From Lachnospiraceae bacterium (GTDB lineage Bacteria; Bacillota; Clostridia; Lachnospirales; Lachnospiraceae): a stretch of 64,000 nt of DNA. The stretch spans positions 102,119 through 166,118 of the forward strand of contig JAFZUW010000070.1 in NCBI GenBank assembly GCA_017618195.1, read 5' to 3'. Both the position numbers and the translations under genes were made by a program. The notes under the pieces were generated by a model. The model saw only the letters and a list, made by a program, of their open reading frames with translations, was not told where the DNA came from and did not search any database. Positions 1 through 7,633 of the stretch are shown piece by piece. Every line of letters begins with the position of its first letter. Positions within the stretch are counted from its first letter, which is position 1.

Positions 1-2
1 AA

Positions 3-230
3 CTCGGTCTCCCGGAAGCCTGGAGCTCCGATTCGATCGTCCGTTTCCGAAATGTCCGCAAATCGGTCCGGCTTGAAAAGAATCCGCAGTGTGCGGCATG
101 TCCGAATTTCGAAGAATGCGGTATGGGATGCCGCGCTTACGCATTGACCGAAACGGGATCCATTGACAGCCGGGATCCCGATCTGTGCGACATCTTTACC
201 AATAACCGGAGGAATGCTTTCCATGAGTGA
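3..230 (+). CDS. Radical SAM/SPASM enzyme, C-terminal end only
   Basis: The reading frame enters from the left edge and ends at TGA 228-230, so only the last 75 residues are visible. They contain a C-x2-C-x5-C-x3-C cluster (CAACPNFEECGMGC) of the type that ligates the auxiliary iron-sulfur cluster in SPASM domains, followed by a further Cys near the end. The frame overlaps the YcaO gene by 8 bases, so the two are almost certainly co-transcribed and translationally coupled. The radical SAM core itself lies outside the window, so substrate and chemistry cannot be read. A maturase for the nearby Nif11-type peptides is inferred from position. Confidence 0.75.
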   Translation, partial: LGLPEAWSSDSIVRFRNVRKSVRLEKNPQCAACPNFEECGMGCRAYALTETGSIDSRDPDLCDIFTNNRRNAFHE

Positions 231-2031
231 GAACAACAATCGTCCTTATAAATGCGCCGATCCGCTTTCCACCATTAACCGCGTGCGGCAGGCGCTGGAG
301 CGGTGCGGTCTTTTTACCATCGAAAAAGGCTTTTACCATCCGTCCGCCAATGTTGCCTGTTCCCGCGTGATGCTCGGCGATGAGGAACTGCTTTCCTTCG
401 GTGTCGGCACAAACGGCAAAGGGATGAATATGCGGTACGCGCTCGCAAGCGCATACGGCGAGTTCCTGGAACGGCTTCAAAACGGAATGCTTTTCCCGAA
501 CCGCCAGCTGCAGTTTTCCCCGAACGGACTGTTCCGCTTCGGACCGGACGAGATTCTATGCACGCCGGAGGAAACCGTCGCGGAGTGCGGCGACATCGTG
601 CGTGAAATCTTCAACCTTTCAACGGATGCGGATGCCCTGAATCTGTTAAAGCAGGCGTTCGGAGATAAGCGTGTGCTCTGCGCCCCATTTGCCGACATAA
701 CCGGAGGATGTGTCCGCAACGTTCCGATCAAGCTGTTTTACAACACAAGCGGCACCAACGGCATGTGCGCCGGCAATACGCCCTTGGAAGCGATCGTTCA
801 CGGCATAAGCGAGATTGCGGAGCGCTTTGCCATGCGTGAAATCTACATGGAACGCATTACTCCCCCGATTGTCCCGCCGGAATGCTTCGAAGGTACCGTC
901 ATCCATTACCGTCTCGAAGCGATGCGGCCGCTCGGCTACCGTTATGAAATCCGCGACTGCTCGCTCGGAATCGGCCTGCCGGTGATCGGGCTCCTTCTCT
1001 TCAATGAAAAGGGGGAGCACACCTTCCACCTCGGAGCAGATCCTCGTGCGCATGTCGCTCTTGAGCGCTGCCTGACCGAAATTTTCCAGGGAAGCGAGGA
1101 GGATATCGCCGAGCGTTTTACGGCCGAAACGCTTCCTTACCCGGAAACCAAAACGGAGAAGAATCTCTATTGCCGCCAGTTCAGCGACTCCACGATCCGC
1201 GGAACCGGTCTGTGGCCTTCAAGCCTGTTGAACGAGCAGCCGTCCTATCCTTTCGAAGGGCTTTTCCCCGCCGGAAACAGCGACGAGGAGGACTTTTCCC
1301 TGCTGTCGTCCCGCCTTGCGGAGCTCGGGTACCGGCTCTTTATCCGCGACTGCTCCTATCTTGATTTCCCGGCGTATTTTGTTTATATCCCGCGTATGAG
1401 CGATCTCGATTTCATTTACGACGACGGCGGCGATTTTATCCGCGCCATGCGCCTTGTCGGGATGCAGCGGACCTTCATCGGCCCGAGAAGCGCGTCTGAA
1501 AAAGATCGCCGCACCTTCGCCGAATGTCTTGACCGATATCTTCGGGAAAATGTGTCCGCTCCGGTCAATCCGGTTCAGTTCTTCCTTTTGAACAGTTCTC
1601 CGTCCATGTGCGATGCGGATCCGTATCTGATTACGGCTTTGTTCACGGGAACCGGCGGTGATCCCGGACTCGCTTCCGAGTACATGGAACAGCACCTTAA
1701 GAACAGCCCCGCAGCCGTACAGAACCGCAAGCTTTGTACCGCGCTTGCATTTTACTGGCACGAAAAGGCGCGCGGCGCCGAAGACGGCACGCTTCGCGAA
1801 CTGCTCAGCCGGATGTTCGATCAAAAAACCGTGGACATTTGCTTTGCCCACGGTCTCAATCCCGGATTATTCGATTATTTTCTGTGGCCGGAATGTTTCC
1901 GCTGCGGCCAATGTCTGCGGCGTTCCACCTGCATGTATGACCGGCTCGTTGAAATCCTTACGCCGATTCAGCAGATATACCGGGAGCACACTCCGGATCA
2001 GGAAGCGCTTCTGTCACTGCTTACTTTTTGA
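223..2031 (+). CDS. YcaO-family protein, probable RiPP backbone-modifying ATPase
   Basis: This 602-residue protein shows both YcaO nucleotide-site signatures: a GxGKG stretch at 62-67 followed by GEFLER at 79-84, and SEIAER at 196-201 after a GNTPLEA turn. YcaO enzymes use ATP to activate peptide amides, making azolines, thioamides or amidines. There is no C-terminal PxPxP tail as in azoline-forming members. Instead, a long C-terminal region ends with C-x2-C-x2-C-x5-C (558-570), giving an overall length like the E. coli YcaO subgroup. The ATG at 223 is preferred because GGAGG lies 10 bases upstream; two upstream in-frame ATGs are badly spaced. Action on the nearby Nif11 precursors is inferred from position, and a role in ribosomal protein S12 modification, as for E. 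coli YcaO, is the alternative. Confidence 0.85.
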   Translation: MSENNNRPYKCADPLSTINRVRQALERCGLFTIEKGFYHPSANVACSRVMLGDEELLSFGVGTNGKGMNMRYALASAYGEFLERLQNGMLFPNRQLQFSPNGLFRFGPDEILCTPEETVAECGDIVREIFNLSTDADALNLLKQAFGDKRVLCAPFADITGGCVRNVPIKLFYNTSGTNGMCAGNTPLEAIVHGISEIAERFAMREIYMERITPPIVPPECFEGTVIHYRLEAMRPLGYRYEIRDCSLGIGLPVIGLLLFNEKGEHTFHLGADPRAHVALERCLTEIFQGSEEDIAERFTAETLPYPETKTEKNLYCRQFSDSTIRGTGLWPSSLLNEQPSYPFEGLFPAGNSDEEDFSLLSSRLAELGYRLFIRDCSYLDFPAYFVYIPRMSDLDFIYDDGGDFIRAMRLVGMQRTFIGPRSASEKDRRTFAECLDRYLRENVSAPVNPVQFFLLNSSPSMCDADPYLITALFTGTGGDPGLASEYMEQHLKNSPAAVQNRKLCTALAFYWHEKARGAEDGTLRELLSRMFDQKTVDICFAHGLNPGLFDYFLWPECFRCGQCLRRSTCMYDRLVEILTPIQQIYREHTPDQEALLSLLTF

Positions 2032-2111
2032 TGCACCCGGAAGCGGGGCGAACCGTTCGTGAGTCACCGCTTACCGTCTGATTCATTCGGAAGTCGGGCG
2101 ATCAGTTCGCG
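2013..2111. repeat. Imperfect direct repeat at the ycaO 3' end
   Basis: Bases 2013-2061 and 2063-2111 align without gaps at an offset of exactly 50, with 37 of 49 identical. Copy one contains the YcaO stop codon TGA; copy two keeps an aligned TGA and doubles as the C-terminal coding end of the convergent methyltransferase gene. Three other genes in this window show the same arrangement. Confidence 0.7.
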
Positions 2112-2606
2112 GAACCGTAACGGGGTGTCCTTGTCCGCACGCCTGAGAAAGCCGGAACCGCGGACAAATTTCGGAAGTTCCTCATAATCGAGGATTCTTT
2201 CCGCGGTCATCATGCCGGAAGCGGAAAAACAGTGCTTCAGGCGCTCACAGCTGATCAGCATCGCCGTATTTCCGTTGTCGGACCAGATCTCCGAATAGAG
2301 CGCAAAGCATCCGCCTTCGTTAAGAAGGCCGCGAATCCTTTCGGCAAATGCATCCTCTTTGAGGATCAGCATCGGCGGAGCCGGAAAAACAGAATAGATA
2401 ACATCATATCCCCCTCCCATATCTCCATACAAACTGTCCTGCAGGAAAGAAACATTATGCCTGCAGGACAGTTTCTTTTTTGCGTCCTCGATACATTCCC
2501 GCGAAGGTTCCAACCCGACGATTTCCGACTTGTCATCATCAAATGCCGCGATTTCTTCGCCTCTTCCGCAGCCGATGAAAAGGATCCTGGCCTTTGTTTC
2601 CGTCAT
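2064..2606 (-). CDS. Small class I SAM-dependent methyltransferase
   Basis: A 180-residue protein with a glycine-rich motif I (ILFIGCGRGEEIAAF) near the N terminus and an acidic motif II (GLEPSRE), which is the class I S-adenosylmethionine fold. It is short for the family, with no obvious extra substrate domain. GGAGG sits about 8 bases before the ATG at 2606. The gene lies downstream of the two Nif11-type precursors, beyond an intrinsic terminator, and converges on the YcaO gene with 32 bases between stop codons. It may methylate the peptide product or be unrelated; the sequence does not decide. Its last codons fall in the second copy of a direct repeat derived from the ycaO end. Confidence 0.75.
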   Translation of the reverse strand: MTETKARILFIGCGRGEEIAAFDDDKSEIVGLEPSRECIEDAKKKLSCRHNVSFLQDSLYGDMGGGYDVIYSVFPAPPMLILKEDAFAERIRGLLNEGGCFALYSEIWSDNGNTAMLISCERLKHCFSASGMMTAERILDYEELPKFVRGSGFLRRADKDTPLRFRELIARLPNESDGKR

Positions 2607-2623
2607 ATGTCATCCTCCGATTT

Positions 2624-2674
2624 ATGAAACAAAGCGCCCGAGAACCGGGCGTATAAACCGGGTTCTCGGGTGCT
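2624..2674 (-). terminator. Intrinsic terminator after the Nif11 precursor genes
   Basis: AGCACCCGAGAACC pairs with GGTTCTCGGGCGCT (14 base pairs with one G-U), separated by a GC-rich loop and followed on the minus strand by TTTGTTTC. It lies between precursor B and the small methyltransferase gene and should end or attenuate the precursor transcript. Confidence 0.8.
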
Positions 2675-2712
2675 GAATGCTTCCTTTTGAGCGTGCTTCG
2701 TCCGTTCAAAAA

Positions 2713-3033
2713 CTAGCGCTGCTTGCCGAGATAGTGGCCGAGGAAGGTACCGCAGATTTCGGTACAAACCTTTGTACAGCCGGGCTTGGGTTCGGGGCAG
2801 TCACCGTTTCTTGCTCCGGAAATCTGCTCCAGCTCTTCTGCGGAAAGGTTTGCCTGCTCCGTATAGAACTTTTTGAAATCGTCAACGGATACGTCAAAGC
2901 CGTTCTCCTTCGCGATCTCAACAACCTTCTCGGCAACGCTCAACGGCGCGCCTTTGATCCCCATAACCTTCTCCTTCAGGGCATCGTCTTCCATAACCTT
3001 TTTGTAGAATGCTTCTACCTGCTGAATTGCCAT
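2713..3033 (-). CDS. Nif11-type RiPP precursor peptide B
   Basis: A 106-residue peptide. Residues 1 to about 72 match the Nif11-like leader family: an amphipathic start (MAIQQVEAFYKKVMEDD), a central GFDVSVDDF segment and the ending LSAEELEQISGA. The putative core of about 32 residues begins RNGDCPEP and carries four Cys with spacing C-x6-C-x3-C-x3-C, then the tail GTFLGHYLGKQR. The double-glycine cleavage motif of its sister is Gly-Ala here. Start at 3033 is set by AAAGGAG upstream and by alignment to precursor A. It is the last gene before the terminator. Being a modified, secreted natural product is inferred from family and neighbours; the installed chemistry is unknown. Confidence 0.88.
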   Translation of the reverse strand: MAIQQVEAFYKKVMEDDALKEKVMGIKGAPLSVAEKVVEIAKENGFDVSVDDFKKFYTEQANLSAEELEQISGARNGDCPEPKPGCTKVCTEICGTFLGHYLGKQR

Positions 3034-3069
3034 AGCCTTGTTTCTCCTTTGTTTTCTTTTTCCACAAAA

Positions 3070-3085
3070 ACGCATTTTCATGCGT
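3070..3085 (-). promoter_or_regulatory. Intercistronic hairpin ahead of precursor B
   Basis: On the minus strand ACGCAT-GAAA-ATGCGT forms a six-pair stem with a GNRA tetraloop, followed by TTTTTG. The same stem, with a GAAG loop, precedes precursor A. It could attenuate or stabilise the precursor transcript; a short terminator is also possible. Confidence 0.55.
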
Positions 3086-3112
3086 CAATGTTCTCTCTTG
3101 GCGCGCATCACA

Positions 3113-3436
3113 TCAGCGCTGTTTGCCGATATAATGTCCGAGGAAGGTACCGCAGATTTCAACACAACTCTTGGAGCAGTTCGGATCCTGATGGAGGCAC
3201 TCGCTCCAGCCTAACCCTCCGGAAACCTGTTCCATTTCTTCAGCGGACAAATCTGCCTGCTCCGTATAGTACTCTTTAAAGTCATCAACGGATACGTCAA
3301 AACCATTCTCCTTCGCGATTGCAACAACCTTCTCGGCAACGCTCAAAGGCGCGCCCTTGATACCCATAACCTTCTCCTTCAGGGCATCGTCTTCCATAAC
3401 CTTCTTGTAGAATGCTTCTACCTGCTGAACTGCCAT
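3113..3436 (-). CDS. Nif11-type RiPP precursor peptide A
   Basis: A 107-residue peptide nearly identical to precursor B across the leader, ending in a classic LSAEEMEQVSGG double-glycine site near residue 74. The core begins LGWSECLHQ, again with C-x6-C-x3-C-x3-C spacing and the conserved tail GTFLGHYIGKQR. Start at 3436 follows AAAGGAGGAACAATGTT. It sits 49 bases after the SPASM radical SAM gene and 79 bases before precursor B, so the three form one operon. Near-identity in leader, ribosome site and upstream hairpin shows a recent tandem duplication, after which only the middle of the core diverged. No dedicated protease or exporter gene is visible in the window. Confidence 0.9.
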   Translation of the reverse strand: MAVQQVEAFYKKVMEDDALKEKVMGIKGAPLSVAEKVVAIAKENGFDVSVDDFKEYYTEQADLSAEEMEQVSGGLGWSECLHQDPNCSKSCVEICGTFLGHYIGKQR

Positions 3437-3477
3437 AACATTGTTCCTCCTTTGCCTTTTCGTTTTTCTATACTGCA

Positions 3478-3493
3478 ACGCATCTTCATGCGT
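3478..3493 (-). promoter_or_regulatory. Intercistronic hairpin ahead of precursor A
   Basis: ACGCAT-GAAG-ATGCGT on the minus strand, a six-pair stem that spans the stop codon of the upstream radical SAM gene. It matches the hairpin ahead of precursor B, so the duplicated unit included this element. There is no U-run here, so termination is unlikely; a processing or stability role is inferred. Confidence 0.5.
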
Positions 3494-4865
3494 CAGGTTC
3501 TTTCGTATACTTCTTAACCAATTCGTTCAAACGGTCAGAGAAACCTCCGAAGAAATATGCGCACCGCATCGGATCGGTTCCGCACAAGTCACCGGACAGG
3601 CCGTACGCCAGCGCCCGGCACCCGCCGCAGCAGGCATCCCGGTACGGGCATTCGCGGCACTTTGCATTGACGCGGTAGATGTCTTCCAGTTTCAAAAGCG
3701 TCCAATCCGTCAATTTGGATTCGGAGAGAATCTTTTGTAAAGGGTCCTTCTTAACATTCCCCATACTGATTCCCTTCATCATGAGGAAGCCCGAAACCGG
3801 CATGCACGGAGCCGCCTCTCCCGACGCGCCGATGAAGAAATTATCATGTGCATCCTGACATGCAGTCCATTTGCCGCTGCACGGCCCGGTATTATGCATG
3901 GGCCGGATCAGAATATGCCCCTCTTGGTAAGTGTATTGCAGCATCCGCCACACACGAAAGTTGAGCGTTCCGCCCTCTGCCGCATAGCGTTCCGTCAATT
4001 TCAATCCGGCATCATAATACTCTTCAAACGTAAGCGTCTGATCAAGATACTGCTCTGCCCATCTCGGTGCTTCGCTTGCACGCATGAACCGCATGGAACT
4101 GATTCCGCGGGTTTCAAAATACTTGAGCGTGTCCCACATCCTGTCCGTGTTTCCGCGGTATACGCACATCTGTACCGACACGTCAAAACCCGCACCGACG
4201 ATGCGGTCAATCTGATCAAGCGTCTTCTGCTCGATTCCTTCGGCATTCCTAAGCCAGTCATGGGTTCCCAATCCGTCAAAGCTGACGGTGAAAAGCGGGT
4301 CAACCTTCAGTTCCTTTAAACGTTTGAGAAACGTATCGGTGACCAGCAGTCCGTTTGTTACAATTCTTCCAATCTTTATATCGCTGCGGGAAAGTTCTTC
4401 AATAATCTTATCAAGTTCGGGATGCATCAGCGGTTCGCCGCCCGTCAGGTCAACTTCATGAACGCCGCACGCCTTCAGCTCGCCGATCAGCTTCTTCGCT
4501 TCTTCCAAGGTGAAGCGGTCGGCGGTACGGTTTGCATCCTTTGCGGCAAAACAGTGCCGGCAGTTCAGATTGCAGGCCGAGGTTACCGCCCAGGTCACAG
4601 TACGGAAATAACGGTTGTCATAATAGACATAGCGCTGTGATTCCGAAACGGGAATGGGTTCCGGAGAGCCTTTCAGAATATTAAGGCTGCATAACCGTTT
4701 AATCGAATCGGTCAGCGGCATATCCGTTGAACCGTCACACGTCCCGATTAAATCGGCATCATCTTTGGACAGAACACTGAGCGAGCCGACAACCCGGTGA
4801 TACAACAGATACGGAAGTCCGCGGTAGCCGCATATCCTGTAATCCGGATTTAATGCATAAAACAA
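3486..4865 (-). CDS. Radical SAM/SPASM peptide maturase
   Basis: A 459-residue enzyme. Residues 1-80 look like a small winged-helix, PqqD-like peptide-recognition region (inferred). The radical SAM motif CNLNCRHC (C98, C102, C105) comes next, with TGGEPLMHPEL typical of the fold. A C-terminal SPASM cluster C-x2-C-x5-CC-x2-C lies at 403-416 with further Cys after it. Such enzymes form thioether or carbon-carbon links, or epimerise residues, in precursor peptides. Translation most likely begins at the rare TTG at 4865, because GGAGGG is 7 bases upstream and the next in-frame ATG is near residue 49. It is promoter-proximal to the two Nif11 precursors, which are its likely substrates. Confidence 0.88.
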   Translation of the reverse strand: MFYALNPDYRICGYRGLPYLLYHRVVGSLSVLSKDDADLIGTCDGSTDMPLTDSIKRLCSLNILKGSPEPIPVSESQRYVYYDNRYFRTVTWAVTSACNLNCRHCFAAKDANRTADRFTLEEAKKLIGELKACGVHEVDLTGGEPLMHPELDKIIEELSRSDIKIGRIVTNGLLVTDTFLKRLKELKVDPLFTVSFDGLGTHDWLRNAEGIEQKTLDQIDRIVGAGFDVSVQMCVYRGNTDRMWDTLKYFETRGISSMRFMRASEAPRWAEQYLDQTLTFEEYYDAGLKLTERYAAEGGTLNFRVWRMLQYTYQEGHILIRPMHNTGPCSGKWTACQDAHDNFFIGASGEAAPCMPVSGFLMMKGISMGNVKKDPLQKILSESKLTDWTLLKLEDIYRVNAKCRECPYRDACCGGCRALAYGLSGDLCGTDPMRCAYFFGGFSDRLNELVKKYTKEPDA

Positions 4866-4913
4866 GGCTGGTCCCTCCGTCGGTTTTAGAATTTTAAATA
4901 TCTTAATATGAAA

Positions 4914-4942
4914 ATTTTAACATTGAAAATTTCATAAGTCAA
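4914..4942 (-). promoter_or_regulatory. Promoter of the radical SAM-Nif11 operon
   Basis: On the minus strand TTGACT (4937-4942) and TAAAAT (4914-4919) are separated by 17 bases, a good sigma-A match, about 50 bases before the TTG start at 4865. Confidence 0.75.
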
Positions 4943-4972
4943 TACTGATGTTTCATATTTTTCCATGTATGA

Positions 4973-4984
4973 ATGTTTAAACAT
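4973..4984. promoter_or_regulatory. Palindrome upstream of the RiPP promoter
   Basis: ATGTTTAAACAT is a perfect 12-base palindrome about 30 bases upstream of the -35 box, inside an AT-rich tract with several TTTCATA words. The position fits an activator site. No regulator gene for it is recognised nearby, so the role is inferred. Confidence 0.4.
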
Positions 4985-5060
4985 ATGAAAAACAAGACAG
5001 TGCAAAAGACCCGCCCGCAGTTTCTTTGAGCAGTACCCGGAATTCTCGTAAAAAGGGCAT

Positions 5061-5102
5061 TAAAAAGGGTGGCGCTCGCAACATATAGTGTCTGCAAGCG
5101 CC
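5061..5102 (-). terminator. Terminator-like hairpin in the 4866-5446 gap
   Basis: GGCGCTTGCA and TGCGAGCGCC (10 pairs, one mismatch) flank a 12-base loop and are followed on the minus strand by ACCCTTTTTA. Since the upstream operon already ends at 5336-5373, this second terminator implies a short transcript made between the two. Confidence 0.55.
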
Positions 5103-5335
5103 TGTTTATCTATAATTTATATGGTTTTTCCGATTTCCGGAAGCCGGCGTCCGCTGCCTCCGACGGCCTTCTTCCCGCTGCCTTTCCGCGGACATCCCGC
5201 ATTCTTATGGAAAATGCGAAATTTTTATATATTTTCGTGCTTGCATTTTTACATAGGAATCGGCGTGAATGTTAAATTTATCAAATATCTTTCATTTCTG
5301 CATTCCGTTATTTCACTTTTTAAACTAAAAACTTG
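5103..5335 (-). other. Non-coding stretch, possible small RNA
   Basis: The gap 4866-5446 is the only long gene-free stretch. Part of this section is GC-rich on the minus strand (about 5110-5200), with repeated GGCAGCGG words and a hairpin CGCATT/AATGCG near 5198-5218. It is bounded by terminators on both sides. The only open frame seen is about 30 codons without a convincing ribosome site. It matches no riboswitch class I can recognise, and a small RNA is a guess from layout. Confidence 0.3.
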
Positions 5336-5373
5336 CAAAAAACAAAGAAGCCTTCCAATCGGAAGGCTTCTTT
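5336..5373 (-). terminator. Intrinsic terminator after the HemN-like gene
   Basis: A perfect 13-pair stem (AAAGAAGCCTTCC with its complement, four-base loop) followed on the minus strand by GTTTTTTGC. It ends the operon of the methyltransferase-U32 fusion and two radical SAM genes and separates it from the RiPP operon. Confidence 0.9.
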
Positions 5374-5446
5374 CCGCCGAAACTGATCTTTTAGAACGGC
5401 TCCTCCGGAGGATTCCGCCTTGCGGCGCAGTTCAAACCCGTCACCC

Positions 5447-6700
5447 TCACAGCGTAATCTCCTTCGGAAAAGCCTCTTTCCGCATAATGCCCCACATCTT
5501 GTCGATATAGGCAAGCGTATAGAAGTTCTCATAGTAATGATAATAGAATGCTCCCTTCAGCGTCATCACGTGGACTCCGCCGCGCTTCTTCGTAAAGCCG
5601 AACAGCTGCGCCGCCTTGAGCTCAAATCCGTACATTTTCTTAAGCGGAACACCGAAGAACCGCTCGAACGCCTCCGGATCCACCTCGGTACTGTACGCGG
5701 TCCAGAACAGATAGTATACCATGCGCTGTCTTCGCGTAAACCGAAGCGTAAGCGATGTCGGAAGCGTCTCCTGCAGGATTCTTTCGCAATATGCGTCCAC
5801 GGAAAATGTGTTGATCTTAAACCGGTCTTTCAACAGCGTCGTGGCCGAACACCCGAAGCCGAGGAAATTGTCTCTTGTCATCGACGAATACTTCGCCTGC
5901 TCTTCGCTTGAAAAAGTCCAGATCGTGCTCCGCTTATACCCCTTCCTCGCGCAGTAATCCGTAATGCTGTCAAGAAGAAGCCGTTTCTCTTTCTTGGGCA
6001 TCGCCTTTACGGGACTCTTTGTAAACGTAAAATCGATAAACGGATAGATCGCGACATGGTTCGCCCCGATACGGAACGCTTCGTCGACATCCGATTTGAG
6101 GTCTTCAAACGTCTGTCCCGGCAGGGCAAAGATGAAATCCATCGAAACCGTTTCGAAAGGCACTTGCGAAAGCGCTTCTCTGAGCTGCTCCGGATTGACT
6201 GCCGCGCGTCCGAGGATGCTCTGGTATTTGCCGAGAAATGACTGGATCCCGATGCTGATTTTCGTCACGCCGGCATCCTTCAGCTTCCGGAGCACATCCG
6301 GCTTCACATTGTCCGGATGCAGCTCTAAACCGATGCCTTCGGTAATCGTAAAATACTCGTTCATTGCCGCGATGATCTCTTCGAGGCGGTCTGCTGCCAG
6401 CGCAGGCGTTCCGCCGCCGAAATAAAGGCTCGTGACCGTCTTCTTTCCGGGGTAAGTGCTTCCGACCATATGAATCTCGCGAAGGAGCGCGTCGATATAG
6501 CGGTCGCACGTCTCACGGTCATACTTCACCTTGCAGTACGGACAGAAATTGCAGATGCTTTTGCAGAACGGAATATGTACGTAAAGTCCGAGGTTTTCAC
6601 AGTCGCCGTACGGAAGCACCTCGTCATATTCGTTTCTAAAACGGAACGGCTTAAACGATCTCGTAAGCCACATTCTTGTCAAGTTTGTAATGATGCTCAT
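5447..6700 (-). CDS. HemN/HemW-like radical SAM protein
   Basis: 417 residues with CKSICNFCPYC at 46-56, the C-x3-C-x2-C triad plus the extra Cys typical of the coproporphyrinogen dehydrogenase and HemW superfamily, then GGGTPAL and the conserved HPDNV strand. The family includes true HemN enzymes, haem chaperones and radical methylases or cyclopropanases. This member ends with a long C-terminal HemN-type winged region. It starts 8 bases after the preceding radical SAM gene with AGGAGC upstream, so they form an operon. Haem biosynthesis is not supported by neighbours; the substrate is unknown. Confidence 0.82.
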   Translation of the reverse strand: MSIITNLTRMWLTRSFKPFRFRNEYDEVLPYGDCENLGLYVHIPFCKSICNFCPYCKVKYDRETCDRYIDALLREIHMVGSTYPGKKTVTSLYFGGGTPALAADRLEEIIAAMNEYFTITEGIGLELHPDNVKPDVLRKLKDAGVTKISIGIQSFLGKYQSILGRAAVNPEQLREALSQVPFETVSMDFIFALPGQTFEDLKSDVDEAFRIGANHVAIYPFIDFTFTKSPVKAMPKKEKRLLLDSITDYCARKGYKRSTIWTFSSEEQAKYSSMTRDNFLGFGCSATTLLKDRFKINTFSVDAYCERILQETLPTSLTLRFTRRQRMVYYLFWTAYSTEVDPEAFERFFGVPLKKMYGFELKAAQLFGFTKKRGGVHVMTLKGAFYYHYYENFYTLAYIDKMWGIMRKEAFPKEITL

Positions 6701-6708
6701 AACCGCTC

Positions 6709-7611
6709 CTAAATATACTTCAGATATGTTCTGAGCATCTCGCAGATGATCTTCGGATTGCCCTTAAATAACAGCGTATATTCCGCCACAAAGAAATATC
6801 CGCATTCTTCGCAAAGCCCCGGCACGTCGATGCAGCGACCGCATACGGATATTTTGCCGTTCTCGATTACGACGCATTGGTGGCAGGGAGTCGGGAAGCG
6901 GTTTTCAATCAGATACGGAAAGGCGCTCTTCAGGTTAAATACGGGCACCTTTTCCTTCATCATCTGTTTAATGACTTCGCAGCATTCGCGCTTTTCTTCC
7001 TTCGAAAGCGCAAGCTCACGGGTATCGGGGTACGGCGTATGGAAGTTAAAGGAGACCGCGCGCACATTTGCCGTATCCCTTGCAAGACGGCACACGTCGG
7101 CGACCGCGTCCTTGTTGATCTGATTGATCGCCATATAAAAGCAGATGTTGTCCGACGTCGCGTTCTTGATGTTCTCCATGATCGTGTCGTACGTGTCGCC
7201 GCGCACCGCGTTGTGGCGTTCGCGGTCGCCGTCCAGGCTTAACAGGATCAGGTCCGCTTCCGGCAGATCTATCGGAAAAGTCCCGTTGGTTACGACGTTC
7301 ACGATCAGGAATCCCATCTGCTTCGCTTCGCGGACAAGGTCGCGGATGGTCTTCTCGCCGTCCCGCCAAAGAAATGTCTCGCCGCCGCAGAAGAACAGAA
7401 TCCTGACTCCCATATCGTAAAGCGTCTTCATCTCGCCCATAATCTGTGCGTACGGATGCATGACGGCCGTAATGTTGTTAACCGAGCAGTGTCTGCATTT
7501 TAAATTGCACCGATCCGTAACAATGACCGTGCCGAGAATCGGGTCCTTCTTCCGGAACAGGATCGTCTTGATCCCGAATCCGGCAAACCGCAAGAACGAT
7601 GTTACTTTCAT
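6709..7611 (-). CDS. Radical SAM protein with Cys-rich C terminus
   Basis: 300 residues, with CNLKCRHC (C35, C39, C42) near the N terminus and FCGGETFL as the SAM-binding GGE motif. The C terminus carries six Cys in three C-x2-C pairs (243/246, 257/260, 267/270), consistent with one or more auxiliary metal clusters. GGGGGAG precedes the ATG at 7611. It lies between the HemN-like enzyme and the methyltransferase-U32 fusion with short gaps, so all three probably serve one pathway. The arrangement looks like a conserved clostridial operon of unknown function, possibly independent of the adjacent RiPP genes. Confidence 0.82.
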   Translation of the reverse strand: MKVTSFLRFAGFGIKTILFRKKDPILGTVIVTDRCNLKCRHCSVNNITAVMHPYAQIMGEMKTLYDMGVRILFFCGGETFLWRDGEKTIRDLVREAKQMGFLIVNVVTNGTFPIDLPEADLILLSLDGDRERHNAVRGDTYDTIMENIKNATSDNICFYMAINQINKDAVADVCRLARDTANVRAVSFNFHTPYPDTRELALSKEEKRECCEVIKQMMKEKVPVFNLKSAFPYLIENRFPTPCHQCVVIENGKISVCGRCIDVPGLCEECGYFFVAEYTLLFKGNPKIICEMLRTYLKYI

Positions 7612-7633
7612 GTTTCTCCCCCTGTGACATTGA

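Noticed and set aside
5192-5194. A 30-codon minus-strand frame starting here
   Set aside because: No convincing ribosome site, and it runs into the terminator-like hairpin region.
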